From the NCBI GenBank assembly GCA_004352715.1, contig SCFE01000012.1, positions 1,132,362-1,182,683 on the forward strand: DNA of 50,322 bases, in the 5' to 3' direction. This DNA comes from Hofstenia miamia. Its lineage: Eukaryota > Xenacoelomorpha > Acoela. The notes beneath the pieces were generated by a model. That model made no database searches, was not told the origin of the DNA, and saw nothing but the letters and a program-made list of their open reading frames with translations. The position numbers and the translations under genes were made by a program. This document shows, piece after piece, positions 10,420 to 21,989 of this stretch (its first letter is position 1; each line of letters opens with the position of its first letter).

Positions 10420-10840
10420 TCAAATGATGTTCGTTATAGGCGATTTTCATCTTAGGGCCATTTTATTACAGAGCCACGTACCAATATATATTGAGTTCAT
10501 ATGCAATCTTAGATAAATGTTCTATGCGCCTTTCGTGTTTAGCCGGCATGTCCAAAATCCCTCGTATACCCATACGCAATAGATGTGATTAGCGCGGTAT
10601 AATATCTATTTTAAATTTAAAAGTGATTCTTAATTCATATTCATATAGTTTAATGCAAAAATATGGAATTTAAATTTTTAAGAAAGTTCGTTATATAAGC
10701 ACTAGCTTCAAAAACATGTTCGCTATAATAGTTCATCATAAAGGCGTTCGTTATAAAGGGCGTTCCTACAGAGCGGTTAGATAAGGAGTCAAATTTTCGT
10801 TCGCTAGAGGAGTAGTTCGTTATTAAAGGCGTTTCCTATA
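10420..10840. repeat. Degenerate GTTCGTTATA-motif repeat cluster
   Basis: At least five variants of GTTCG(T/C)TATA are spread over about 400 bp: near 10429, 10687, 10719, 10748 and 10819. They are linked by AAAGGCGTTC/GGGCGTTCC words. The spacing is irregular. It looks like a decayed minisatellite or a fragment of a dispersed repeat family. Confidence 0.5.
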
Positions 10841-10849
10841 GATGCACAA

Positions 10850-12355
10850 TATTGGATTTTCTTTCAACTTAATCTAAAACAAATGCGAAGATAATTTTCT
10901 ACTTATATGTATCATTTATAAAAATTGTAATGTTCAAGTTATTAACAGAATAATTCAACATTTCAGAAATGTGAAAATAAATTCGATTGTTACGACATAT
11001 TTATATTACTTTTGCAACCACAATTTTAGGTAGTCAGGGCAAAAATTTGGTTATTGTCTTTTATTTCGTTAATATTGTATCAAATTGTCAAGATTTAGGA
11101 AAAAGATACCACAGATACACACTTTTGGAAGTTTTATGTTTAATTTTTCAAATATATATATATATATATATATACGGCATTGCTTAGATTAGATCACTTT
11201 CTTAAAAATATAACTATATCGATTACGCTTTTGAAAGATTAACTTCTCCTTCAAATTAAAAGAATTACTATGAATGTAATAAATTATGTATATTAACTAA
11301 CATGTGCAATTTGAACATATTAAATTTTTAATTCTAAATTTTCACAAAAATTAATTGATATGAGCATAGGGTTTCTGCTATATTATTCCTTTTTCAAACT
11401 GATAAAACATTATTCTAGGATCTGAATTCAATTAAACCACATGAACCTACTATTTATTGTGAAAGAAAATCTCGTTCTCTTGAATTAAATAATACAAGAA
11501 TTCGAATTTTACAAAAAATATCAACTTCGCAATAAATTTAAGCTTACAAATATTTAATTAAAAAAATGCGCCAAAATAGTTAGAGTAATGAAGAACAACA
11601 CACATATAAAAATATATAAGTAACAATGGCTAAAAATTTTTAAATAGAAGTAATGCTTTGCTACATTTTAACGTATAATAACTGATTATAGTAATGGCAC
11701 CTGAGCACTGAGATCTTTTACAACATTTGGCAAATGGTATATAGAGTTGAGTAGGTTAGCTAACAATGATTTAGCACTAACAAATGAGTAGATAAATTTC
11801 AATGCATTGTCAAGTTGAAACAGATTTACAGACATAAATGTGCATTTACACACGTCCCAATTTGTTTATAATCGAAAAGATTTTACAAAAGATTCAAGTA
11901 TTATGTACTATCTTACAAGTACCTGTAGTAATTAATATATAAAGGCCAGTATTTTTCAAGACTACAGAATGTATTCGTTTTCAAATTAAGCGCTAAATTG
12001 AGATGCATGATGCGCTAATAAAATGAATTGAAGGCAATTTTCCAAGAAATACAAAAGTTCCTGAGAAGGTAACAAACAAGCGCGTTGGTTAGTAATTGAG
12101 TTATTTGCAATACTGGCCCATTGTTCAGCAGTAGTGCAGTGGTATACACATACAATCATCGATAAGAGTGTGAAATTTATTGAATTTCCAAGTAATTGTA
12201 AAATTACCCACAAAATGTATTTTCTTTAACATCGAGAGAGGTTTGGTAAAACAATTCAACCACCCAAATATTATTATATTATTTAATTCAATTTTGATGC
12301 ACGCTCCAACATGTGAGAAAGGCTGAACTGGAACTGCTCTGTATATATATATATA
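10850..12355. other. Non-coding stretch with short (TA)n tracts
   Basis: No convincing gene. (TA)n tracts lie at 11153-11173 and 12342-12355, the latter directly at the gap edge. A 75-codon minus-strand frame at 12213-11986 (TTAEQWASIANNSITNQRAC) has no recognisable motif and I leave it uncalled. Confidence 0.5.
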
Positions 12356-12830
12356 NNNNNNNNNNNNNNNNNNNNNNNNNNNNNNNNNNNNNNNNNNNNN
12401 NNNNNNNNNNNNNNNNNNNNNNNNNNNNNNNNNNNNNNNNNNNNNNNNNNNNNNNNNNNNNNNNNNNNNNNNNNNNNNNNNNNNNNNNNNNNNNNNNNNN
12501 NNNNNNNNNNNNNNNNNNNNNNNNNNNNNNNNNNNNNNNNNNNNNNNNNNNNNNNNNNNNNNNNNNNNNNNNNNNNNNNNNNNNNNNNNNNNNNNNNNNN
12601 NNNNNNNNNNNNNNNNNNNNNNNNNNNNNNNNNNNNNNNNNNNNNNNNNNNNNNNNNNNNNNNNNNNNNNNNNNNNNNNNNNNNNNNNNNNNNNNNNNNN
12701 NNNNNNNNNNNNNNNNNNNNNNNNNNNNNNNNNNNNNNNNNNNNNNNNNNNNNNNNNNNNNNNNNNNNNNNNNNNNNNNNNNNNNNNNNNNNNNNNNNNN
12801 NNNNNNNNNNNNNNNNNNNNNNNNNNNNNN
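12356..12830. other. Assembly gap (475 N)
   Basis: N run that begins directly after a (TA)n tract, so it is probably a microsatellite that could not be assembled through. Confidence 0.99.
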
Positions 12831-12858
12831 AATCAATTCGAGGGCAAGAAGTCTAGAC

Positions 12859-12943
12859 ATGGCGATCGAATTCAGTTTTGTGCAGAAGCAGAATTTTGAA
12901 ATATTTGTGAGTCAAACCGGTGCGGCTGTTTGGCCGTATGCAG
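12859..12943 (+). CDS. Weak candidate first exon, unknown protein
   Basis: An ATG at 12859 opens MAIEFSFVQKQNFEIFVSQT and runs on through GAAVWPYA to CAG followed by GTACTA at 12944, an acceptable splice donor. GC content and codon use are above the local background. The exon would end in phase 1, which is not compatible with the GPCR exon at 25941, so it would belong to another gene. No domain is recognised and the 5' side is lost in the gap. Chance is a realistic alternative. Confidence 0.2.
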
Positions 12944-12949
12944 GTACTA

Positions 12950-15900
12950 TCATTCTGTTCGTTTCAAGTGATAACTTAAATTATGAATATTGCCAATGTT
13001 TTTTATATGCACAGATTTTTGATATGGCTATGCAAATCGGGATACAATTTAACTACAAATCTAAATGAATTCAATCATTTTATCTTTGCAAATGTTCATA
13101 TGTGCAGTGATGGATTACTATAAGAGGTAGACTATAAATTTATGTTACTATAAGTATTGCAATCGACATTTTTAGCGTCAATTCTGCTGTTGAATTCTTA
13201 CGAGCAAAGCTAAGAAACTAGATAACTGTAAAATAAACAACACGTTCCAATATTATTGCAATGTAGACGTGTCAACGAGTCGAGCTGCTAACAAGCCGAC
13301 CAGAGCTTGAGCACTGCAATGTATATACAAGCAGCCCTTATAAATCCAAGCAAATTTATAGTTAGCTTGTTAATTTGAATATTCAGATTTTTCTGATTTT
13401 TTCATTCAATATAATCCTATTTTAAAATGTTTATTCAATAACAGGAAGAGCTATGTAAAAAATTCTGAGAACGTAGTATTTTTATGAAAAAACTATCGAG
13501 CTAATGCCAGCATCATTGAAAGGTTCTATATGGTTAGCCAAGTCGATAATATTCAAATAGTGAAACAAGACGAGCTGAGCTGAGCTTAAACATTGCGGCT
13601 GCTGACAAGTGTGGTGCAATATATATTCAATAACACTGTGATAAATTTTCTGCACCTAGGTTTTGCAATATTTGGTATTTGCAATAAATTATTGAAAGGC
13701 CCTGCTCACGAGATAAAGACATTCCTCAGACTCCATCTCATCGCAATTGGAGGACCAAAAGTGTCCTTGGATAAAAAACCAATATAACTAACTGCCAAAA
13801 GCAATGGTAATGAATCTGGAATGAGACTATCAAAACTGTGGAAGAATTTCCCCAGCTGGTAATTATAGTCTTTCTGCTAACCTTGTAGAAAAGCTTTTTA
13901 AGATAAGAACAGCACTATTTTGCATAATAATACACTTTAATCATAGAGAAATTCGAAATGTTAATGTAAAAAGCACCATATAAGAATCGTACTAATAATT
14001 TCTGCATTTTTCCAAAATATAAGGAATGTCGTGGTGCTACAATCCATGTTTCCAAAATTTTATTGGGCTGGGATCAAATTGTGTGGAAACAAAACAAATC
14101 TAGTTATGAGATCTGCATGCTTTTCATACAATTACAGTTTGGTTTCATATTTTTAGTGCTATGATGATGGTATATGTGTAAAAATGGAACTGAATCGAAC
14201 CAGATATAAGGCAAGAGAGGTTTCTGTGCAACATGCTCTCCACCAACACCTCCCATGATCAATTAAGCCTAACCTCGCTTTTGTTAAGTTTTCGTTACAA
14301 ACATATTTGGATCAAAAGTGGATGACAACTATTTGAAAATATTTCAACAGCTAGATTTTGTATGTACAAATTAGAACAAATAGGCATATTTTAGTAAAAC
14401 TAAAACAGATTTAGGTAGAGAATCTGTGCTAATCAATTAATTCAAACTTGTCTGTTGGCCGTTGACCTATGAATTCATTTGCCTACTACATTCTGTATTA
14501 CGATACTGTGAAGGAATCTGTTTTGAAGAGTTTTTTACGAATTCGTAACAAAATTTGCTTGTATGAAATTATAGCGAAATTTAAAATTTCAACATTAATA
14601 TTTTATATAATATCTATCTTCGCTATTGCAACGATTATTATATAATACCTCAAAAGACGTAGCCTTGATAATACCATCGTTTCTTCGGACATCCGAATAT
14701 ATACATGCATTGTTAACAATAAATTCGTTTTCTTAAAGAACATTAATCATTTCAAAATTCAATAATAGAATATAAATATTTTACACAATTCAATGTTTGC
14801 TTTTGATTCAGTGATTCTTATAATATTATTCAACTCAAATCCTTACCAAATACTTGCCGAAGATTATTTCAACCTTGGAGATTCTACTAAATAATATCCT
14901 TTTTTTCTGGAGATATTACCCTTATTAGATATTTGAGAAATCTCATCATAGTTTAGTCTGAACATTCTTTGTCAAAGAATAATAATGCTTCAATATTATG
15001 TAAAAGATTTATTGAATGATAGGCTTTTTCTGAAAATGGAATGCAACATAAGATTTGCATAAACTAATGTGTAGAAAACTTTTCTTAGTTAATAGTATTT
15101 GTTCTTTTATTTGATAATTATGAATTTTTTGCCGTTCAATTGAAATGATAGAATTCCGGGAGTTTTCCTTTCAACCTTCAATAATATTAAAAAATTAACT
15201 GCATAATGTTTAAATTTGATTCAACATTAACAATGTTATACAAAAGTTCAAAAAGTTAGAATTTTGAACTTTGAATATTACGTGTGTATTTTTTAGGTCA
15301 ATTGAATTACAAGGCATAATACATTGCACGTAATCATTTTGCAAAAAAAATATTTTTGAGTTTACTTTACTTATTCGCTATTTTAGGATGCTTAACATTT
15401 CAGCGTCGATTACTAAGTGTTTGTGATTGCATAATGCATTTTAATGATTGTATATATCAACGATAAACAATGAAGCTACCGTTATGTGGTTACTCTCAGT
15501 GGCATACGTAAGGAGGACATGGTAAAATATCCCCCTTTCAGGTTTCAAATTGGTTAACTGGTTAAATCAATAAATTTTTGGTAAAAAAAATTGAAAAAAT
15601 TATAATTTAAGATTGCGAAATGCAGTTTTAAGGGTCTAATTTCTTAATATTTTTCACAATTTTCTCGACCAATAGGTTTGACTTACGTGATATTCATATT
15701 CTTTTCCAATTTACAAATTAATGACATGACCGCAAGTTCACAAAAATTGGTTAATCAGTAGCCATTTACCACAAAAAATTTCAATACAAAACTCAACTCT
15801 TTTCAATCTCAGTAATGTTTGATTTACTTCATTGTTTATATATTTCACTTAAGGTACTTTATTTGTTTACAACTTTGTATAGCACCATAATTGCCGCAAA

Positions 15901-17551
15901 CTTTACTCCACATAACATTGATTATTGATACTCAGAGTATGAGTACGGCCTATTTGAAAGTTGCTAGAAGTTCAGGTCTGGTCTGTGAGATAGACCATGG
16001 AAAAAGATTGATTTGTGCTGGACCGAGATGGTCGTCAACCGATGTATATTAATAGATTGGAAGAATATTTGAATAACTGGAATTGCTGATTAATTTCTTC
16101 TCAGATTCAAAGGGCTTCAATTTAAATAGGTAATAGTTACGTATTTCTAACACTTGAAAGCCTAAGCGGTCAGTTTTTCTCGATTCAATATTTGATCTCA
16201 TATTACTTGTTAGCTATGAGTAATGTAGTGATGTTACTTTTGCAAGCTAAATGGATTAATAAAAAAAATTAATTTTAGCAAAGTATTTGAAAGCACTATT
16301 TGCTTACAACCCGTAAATTTTTGGGGTGGCCAGATCTGACTACTAATGCTACTAGCTGCTATGTTCTGCATTTATGTTTTATAAAATATAGACATGGGGA
16401 TAAAACATTATCCCAAGCCCAGTTCAGCCTCGAAGAATTTGGCGTAAACGACATCTGGCCAATTTGTGCAGCTGCATGAAGTGTTGCTACCAATGTATTT
16501 GCAGATGATGATTCTGAAAATGGAAGACTTGAAATGCAAGGAAACAATCTCTGGTGATGTTTTACAAAGTATGTATGGCAAAACAAACAATTGTGGTAGG
16601 GAGAGGTGGAAGTCAAGTGGCAGTAGCATAATTGGAAGAAATCACATCATTCCTTATTCGAGCAGATTTTCTAAAAAAATTGAATGTACCATTCTCTTGA
16701 TGTAAGGGATATTGATCTTGTTTGGTAGTTGATTACATGAGCCAAGATCAGTTCAAGATTATTTTTAAATATATATTCGTTTTTATAAAGACTATAATGT
16801 GGTATTTGAGAATTTCTAATATATTTATATTTATATTTAAGCATAATAGATATATTTTAAAGATTTCGAGAAAATATAAAAACAATATGTCTCTTCCTTT
16901 TCCTAACACCTGATTGACAATTTCGTTCCTTGTAAAAATCTCGCTAGCCTGATTGTCTTTATACAAAGCAATCAAAGAAATATGGACTTAAGCATTAGGT
17001 GTTGAAAAACAAATAAGGGTAGATATTATTTCTTAATCTTGCTTTAAAAATTAGCTTAAATTTTGTTGGAAAGGGACATAACATCAAGAAAGCAGTGGTT
17101 GGCATAGGTAGCAAAATAGGTGCGAATTCTGTAGTCAAGACATTTCTAATTCTCCAGAATTATAATGTTTCAGGTTATTATGTTGAAGAAGAATGCAGTT
17201 TTTGGATCAAATGAAGTGCGTTTACAACACCAATGCTGCTACAAAACGTTGACCAGCTACTGATTTGGTAATATGCTTAATATTAATGAAATAGATTTTT
17301 ACAAAAATCACAGTGACAAAATCTTGAAAAACTATTTTATACTTCAGTTGCCGGGTCAGCCCTGACAGACGCATATCCAAGTAAATGCATCTCTATGCAA
17401 CCCAAAAAAAATTATAGAAATTTGCATATGTTGAACAAGCCCTTGCAATAACAAGGGCAGTATAACTGGTGGCGTTCTCAAAAGGCGAAATTGTGGAAAC
17501 TGGAATTTTCAGCTGTGAAAAACGTACATATGCAATAGCAATGTCTGCATG
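12950..17551. other. Long AT-rich stretch without recognised genes
   Basis: I see no complete gene, RNA or intact element. Slightly protein-like pieces occur at about 16376-16660 (AQFSLEEFGVNDIWP in one frame) and 17080-17240, but they lack motifs and splice support. GAGCTGAGCTTGAGC-like words occur near 13275 and 13568. Confidence 0.45.
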
Positions 17552-17600
17552 CAGTGGCGGACTTAAGGGGGGACTATGAGACTGCAGTCCTCTCCATGAG
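17552..17600 (+). repeat. hAT-like terminal sequence fragment
   Basis: CAGTGGCGGACTTAAGGGGG at 17552 resembles the CAGTGGCGGA... ends common among hAT-type elements and their MITEs in animals. No matching inverted end or 8-bp target duplication was found, so this is at most a remnant. Confidence 0.3.
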
Positions 17601-17999
17601 GAGCAAAACCGAGATTAATTTTTGCAACCTTGGTAAAAATTCTAAATTAGTGCCAAAATTGTGTATTTCATTTGCAAACTTGCAAGTTTCCCTAAAATTT
17701 AACCAACCTTGCAAAAATTGTGGCAAATATTTGTCCGACTTTCCAACTTTTTTTCAAATAATATTACGCATTCTCAAGAATATATCAAACACATTCCAAT
17801 ATTAGGCCTTTCATCTACAATCCACCAAATTTTATTATCTAATAAATTATAAGGGCAGTTGAAAGAACTGCTTCCACATTACACAAAAATCTGCGCACAG
17901 TTGGTAAATAGAATCAAAACTGTTTCAGTGTAGATGTTAATTATGACATATTTTTGTTGAAGAATGTAGACCACGGGGAGTTTTTTCCCCATTTTTCTC

Positions 18000-18560
18000 A
18001 AAAAACTACAAGTCCCTACATAAAAAATGCTGGTCTTTCTATCTTATGTGAAATATGCAATAATCTTTCTCATTTTTTTGCAAAAATAGCTGAATAAGTC
18101 CCTACCTATGAAAGCTAAACTAAAATCCTAGAAAGAATATAGATTCCTACCTATGAGTTATTTTATTCCTCAGATTTTTGTGGCTGGCCACATCAAATAC
18201 AATATTGAACACAATCAAGGTGCTCAATGAAACTGGCCATTTGTATGAATTAAAAAATCTGTACACTGGATTAATTTAAACTGCTAAGTGTATTTCAGAT
18301 GTTCTGTAAACCAAACATAATGGCGTGGGTTGCCTTAGTCATCATTATTGCTAAGATGAGCACGTACAAGTACATCAGCATTGTGAATGAAAAACTCAGC
18401 GCGTTTTAAAAAAACTATACATATTTAATTCAAATACTGAGAACTGGTGGATCTAGGAGAGAGGACTCCTGAAATCCCTCCCCATTTGCTAATTTTTTTT
18501 TCACATATTAAATTCGCTATATCACATATTTCAAATGATGTTCAAAAATTTAATAATTTC
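18000..18560 (-). repeat. Dispersed repeat family R1, copy 1
   Basis: The reverse complement matches 28000-28690 over several hundred bases, for example ATCTTAGCAATAATGATGAC against ATCTTAGCAGCAATGATTAC, and CCAGTTTCATTGAGCAC against CCAGTTTCATCAAGCAC. It contains the GGATCTAGGAGAGAGGACTC...CCCTCCCC end-like segment at 18450-18482. The second unit of the duplication repeats it at 19864-20424. The class is unknown; hAT-like non-autonomous DNA is possible. Confidence 0.6.
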
Positions 18561-18681
18561 AAAAGAAAAAGAATCAATAACAAAAAAACACAAATAATAG
18601 TAATAAGAAAAAAAAATAATATAATATTAGATTAAAAGAAATTGGCATCTTCATGATTGATGGTTTGCTGAAAGAGTTAGC

Positions 18682-19848
18682 TTAATTGAAATAACGTGAC
18701 GTTATGAGGATGATGTTACCCCTCTGAAGAATAATTGACAGTTGCTCAAAAAATTGTCTGATTACAAACTTATGATCACTGTTTGCAGACCAAGATGCTG
18801 CCATGGAACCAATTCTTTGAAGATGTTTGATGGCAAGAGAAGACCAACCACCAAGAGATTAAGCAGACAAAGGAATGAACTAAATTCCTGAAGCAAGACA
18901 AGATGGGGCGTGCTTGGCTATTTTACGATCCAGCAGCAATTCCAGCATTAGACAAGGCTGATGATTGCAAGGAATTGGTGATAGTAACATCAAGAGCTGC
19001 AGGACGACCGGCACACCAACAAGGGAGGAAAATATCTCCAGGACGAGAGCGAGACAAAGTGGGATTTCTCTTCTCAAGAATAGGGGCTAGAGCAGCTTTA
19101 GAAGCAAGATTAAATATGACATCACGGGCATGATCATGGCGATATATTTATCATCATCACCAGAGCAACACATGGCATGATCGCCGTAAATGTCCAGAGT
19201 CTTGTTGCATTTTTGACATGACTGCTCATTGCTGAGGAGTGGGATACCTAAACGATAGCAGAGAACTGCTTGGAACTCTGAAGGCGCTAATGTAAGACCA
19301 AGAGCCTTCAGAGGTATCACAGAAATCTAATCACCACTGTGAGGAAGAGAGCATGATTGAAGCCTCAATCTATCCTGATCGCTGGAAGCATTGCTGAGAA
19401 TGTTGTTAAAAATATTGGTATTCAACACGGCTTTAAGGATCTTTTGAGCTTTAGGAGCCATGTGAACATGTGGAGATATGGAATTTGTTCCACAAGCTGA
19501 AGAGAAAACATCATTGATAAAATTAGAATTAGTGCTTATTGGAGAGCCTAAGTTTACCAAACCAGTTTTCTTAAATTTGATATCTTTTGGCAGAAGCCTG
19601 AAGTCAATTGAAGTGTTCGGAGACCAAATTTCACATTTGCCAGTGTTGATTTCTAATCCGATTCCAGCCATAGATTCATTGAGGTAACTAAAAACATCAA
19701 CTAAAAGTTGAACGGGCGACAAAAGGTTGCCATCATCAAAATACCACACTTTGCAAGTTAAGAAAGGGAATCTCTCTTGCAAAGCGTGAATTATGGGATG
19801 GATTGGGATGGCGAATAACAGTGGAGCTAAAGGGTCTCCTTGTTGAAC
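18682..19848 (-). pseudogene. RT-endonuclease protein relic (RLE-type), unit 1
   Basis: This is the C-terminal two thirds of the protein described in full at 20546-21960, identical to it where both are present. It runs from the RT palm (WYFDDG box) through the zinc motif to the endonuclease-like region and a TAA stop (complement of 18682-18684). It is cut on its 5' side by the single N at 19849. It carries the same TAG and the same frameshift as the second unit, which supports a false duplication rather than two insertions. Confidence 0.75.
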
Positions 19849-19849
19849 N
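19849..19849. other. Single-N contig join
   Basis: A lone N between two perfect 1863-bp repeats. It marks an unresolved join, not one unknown base. Confidence 0.9.
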
Positions 19850-21712
19850 TCCCCATTTTTCTCAAAAAACTACAAGTCCCTACATAAAAAATGCTGGTCT
19901 TTCTATCTTATGTGAAATATGCAATAATCTTTCTCATTTTTTTGCAAAAATAGCTGAATAAGTCCCTACCTATGAAAGCTAAACTAAAATCCTAGAAAGA
20001 ATATAGATTCCTACCTATGAGTTATTTTATTCCTCAGATTTTTGTGGCTGGCCACATCAAATACAATATTGAACACAATCAAGGTGCTCAATGAAACTGG
20101 CCATTTGTATGAATTAAAAAATCTGTACACTGGATTAATTTAAACTGCTAAGTGTATTTCAGATGTTCTGTAAACCAAACATAATGGCGTGGGTTGCCTT
20201 AGTCATCATTATTGCTAAGATGAGCACGTACAAGTACATCAGCATTGTGAATGAAAAACTCAGCGCGTTTTAAAAAAACTATACATATTTAATTCAAATA
20301 CTGAGAACTGGTGGATCTAGGAGAGAGGACTCCTGAAATCCCTCCCCATTTGCTAATTTTTTTTTCACATATTAAATTCGCTATATCACATATTTCAAAT
20401 GATGTTCAAAAATTTAATAATTTCAAAAGAAAAAGAATCAATAACAAAAAAACACAAATAATAGTAATAAGAAAAAAAAATAATATAATATTAGATTAAA
20501 AGAAATTGGCATCTTCATGATTGATGGTTTGCTGAAAGAGTTAGCTTAATTGAAATAACGTGACGTTATGAGGATGATGTTACCCCTCTGAAGAATAATT
20601 GACAGTTGCTCAAAAAATTGTCTGATTACAAACTTATGATCACTGTTTGCAGACCAAGATGCTGCCATGGAACCAATTCTTTGAAGATGTTTGATGGCAA
20701 GAGAAGACCAACCACCAAGAGATTAAGCAGACAAAGGAATGAACTAAATTCCTGAAGCAAGACAAGATGGGGCGTGCTTGGCTATTTTACGATCCAGCAG
20801 CAATTCCAGCATTAGACAAGGCTGATGATTGCAAGGAATTGGTGATAGTAACATCAAGAGCTGCAGGACGACCGGCACACCAACAAGGGAGGAAAATATC
20901 TCCAGGACGAGAGCGAGACAAAGTGGGATTTCTCTTCTCAAGAATAGGGGCTAGAGCAGCTTTAGAAGCAAGATTAAATATGACATCACGGGCATGATCA
21001 TGGCGATATATTTATCATCATCACCAGAGCAACACATGGCATGATCGCCGTAAATGTCCAGAGTCTTGTTGCATTTTTGACATGACTGCTCATTGCTGAG
21101 GAGTGGGATACCTAAACGATAGCAGAGAACTGCTTGGAACTCTGAAGGCGCTAATGTAAGACCAAGAGCCTTCAGAGGTATCACAGAAATCTAATCACCA
21201 CTGTGAGGAAGAGAGCATGATTGAAGCCTCAATCTATCCTGATCGCTGGAAGCATTGCTGAGAATGTTGTTAAAAATATTGGTATTCAACACGGCTTTAA
21301 GGATCTTTTGAGCTTTAGGAGCCATGTGAACATGTGGAGATATGGAATTTGTTCCACAAGCTGAAGAGAAAACATCATTGATAAAATTAGAATTAGTGCT
21401 TATTGGAGAGCCTAAGTTTACCAAACCAGTTTTCTTAAATTTGATATCTTTTGGCAGAAGCCTGAAGTCAATTGAAGTGTTCGGAGACCAAATTTCACAT
21501 TTGCCAGTGTTGATTTCTAATCCGATTCCAGCCATAGATTCATTGAGGTAACTAAAAACATCAACTAAAAGTTGAACGGGCGACAAAAGGTTGCCATCAT
21601 CAAAATACCACACTTTGCAAGTTAAGAAAGGGAATCTCTCTTGCAAAGCGTGAATTATGGGATGGATTGGGATGGCGAATAACAGTGGAGCTAAAGGGTC
21701 TCCTTGTTGAAC
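19850..21712. repeat. Unit 2 of 1863-bp perfect direct duplication
   Basis: Same sequence as 17986-19848. From 21713 the sequence continues into the missing 5' part of the RT relic, so this unit is the one with intact context on the right side. Confidence 0.9.
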
Positions 21713-21960
21713 ACCACATGTCGAAGAAATTATATGACTACTAAATTTCAACCATGAGGGTTGGCTGTAACAAAAACGCATCCATGGTAGAGGAGCATCA
21801 CCTCGAATCAGTAGGTTTATTACCTCTAGGACTGATTGAATGGCATTATCTCCGAATTCAGGTGAAGGACATTGAAAAGCATTCAAAAGATGAGATGCGT
21901 TAGTTTGGAAACGCCAGCAGCAGAATCTTTAGGAAAACTCTCAAGTCACTTCAGAAGAAC
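20546..21960 (-). pseudogene. RT with CCHC motif and PD-(D/E)xK-like endonuclease, degenerate
   Basis: Reverse transcriptase of a non-LTR element with a restriction-like endonuclease, read leftward. Near 21950 is the FPKDSAAG block, then (after a frame change) CGVQQGDPLAPLLFA, the catalytic box WYFDDGNLL and GLEINTGKCEI. After SLPHSGD a TAG stands where related proteins usually have Trp, in the same frame. Then come ALGLTLAPSEFQAVLCYRLG, a C-x2-C...H...C zinc motif (CQKCNKTLDIYGDHAMCC), a frameshift near 20999, SRPGDIFLPCW and ALDVTITNSLQ (PD...D-type endonuclease core), FIPLSAESLGGW in part, and a TAA at 20546-20548. RT, CCHC and endonuclease in this order is typical of R2-like RLE elements. 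The 5' part is missing and the copy is inactive. Confidence 0.8.
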
Positions 21961-21989
21961 AATCTTTGACTCTACAAGTGGTGGGACAT

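Larger units (their letters stand above)
17986..19848. repeat. Unit 1 of 1863-bp perfect direct duplication
   Basis: This block is followed by a single N (19849) and then appears again at 19850-21712 with a constant offset of 1864. All conceptual translations compared are identical between units. A perfect tandem duplication broken by one N is the typical result of joining two overlapping contigs without merging them, so the region is probably present once in the genome. Confidence 0.9.

Noticed and set aside
12859-12943. Candidate exon 12859-12943 as first exon of the GPCR
   Set aside because: It ends in phase 1, and the GPCR exon at 25941 read in the matching frame reaches a TAA within about 45 bases. 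Kept only as a weak candidate of another gene.
13260-13640. GAGCTGAGCTTGAGC-like words as a repeat pair
   Set aside because: The two occurrences do not align beyond short words; similar low-complexity words are common.
16359-16705. Overlapping frames on both strands at 16359-16705
   Set aside because: No recognisable domain, the frames conflict, and no splice sites or composition change support an exon.
17040-17560. Protein-like pieces (e.g. KAVVGIGSKIGANSVVKTFL) before the hAT-like end
   Set aside because: Only about 50 codons each, in different frames and without known motifs; could be chance or an unrecognisable pseudogene.
18903-19133. Plus-strand 76-codon frame, also at 20767-20997
   Set aside because: Antisense to the endonuclease part of the RT relic; no independent support.
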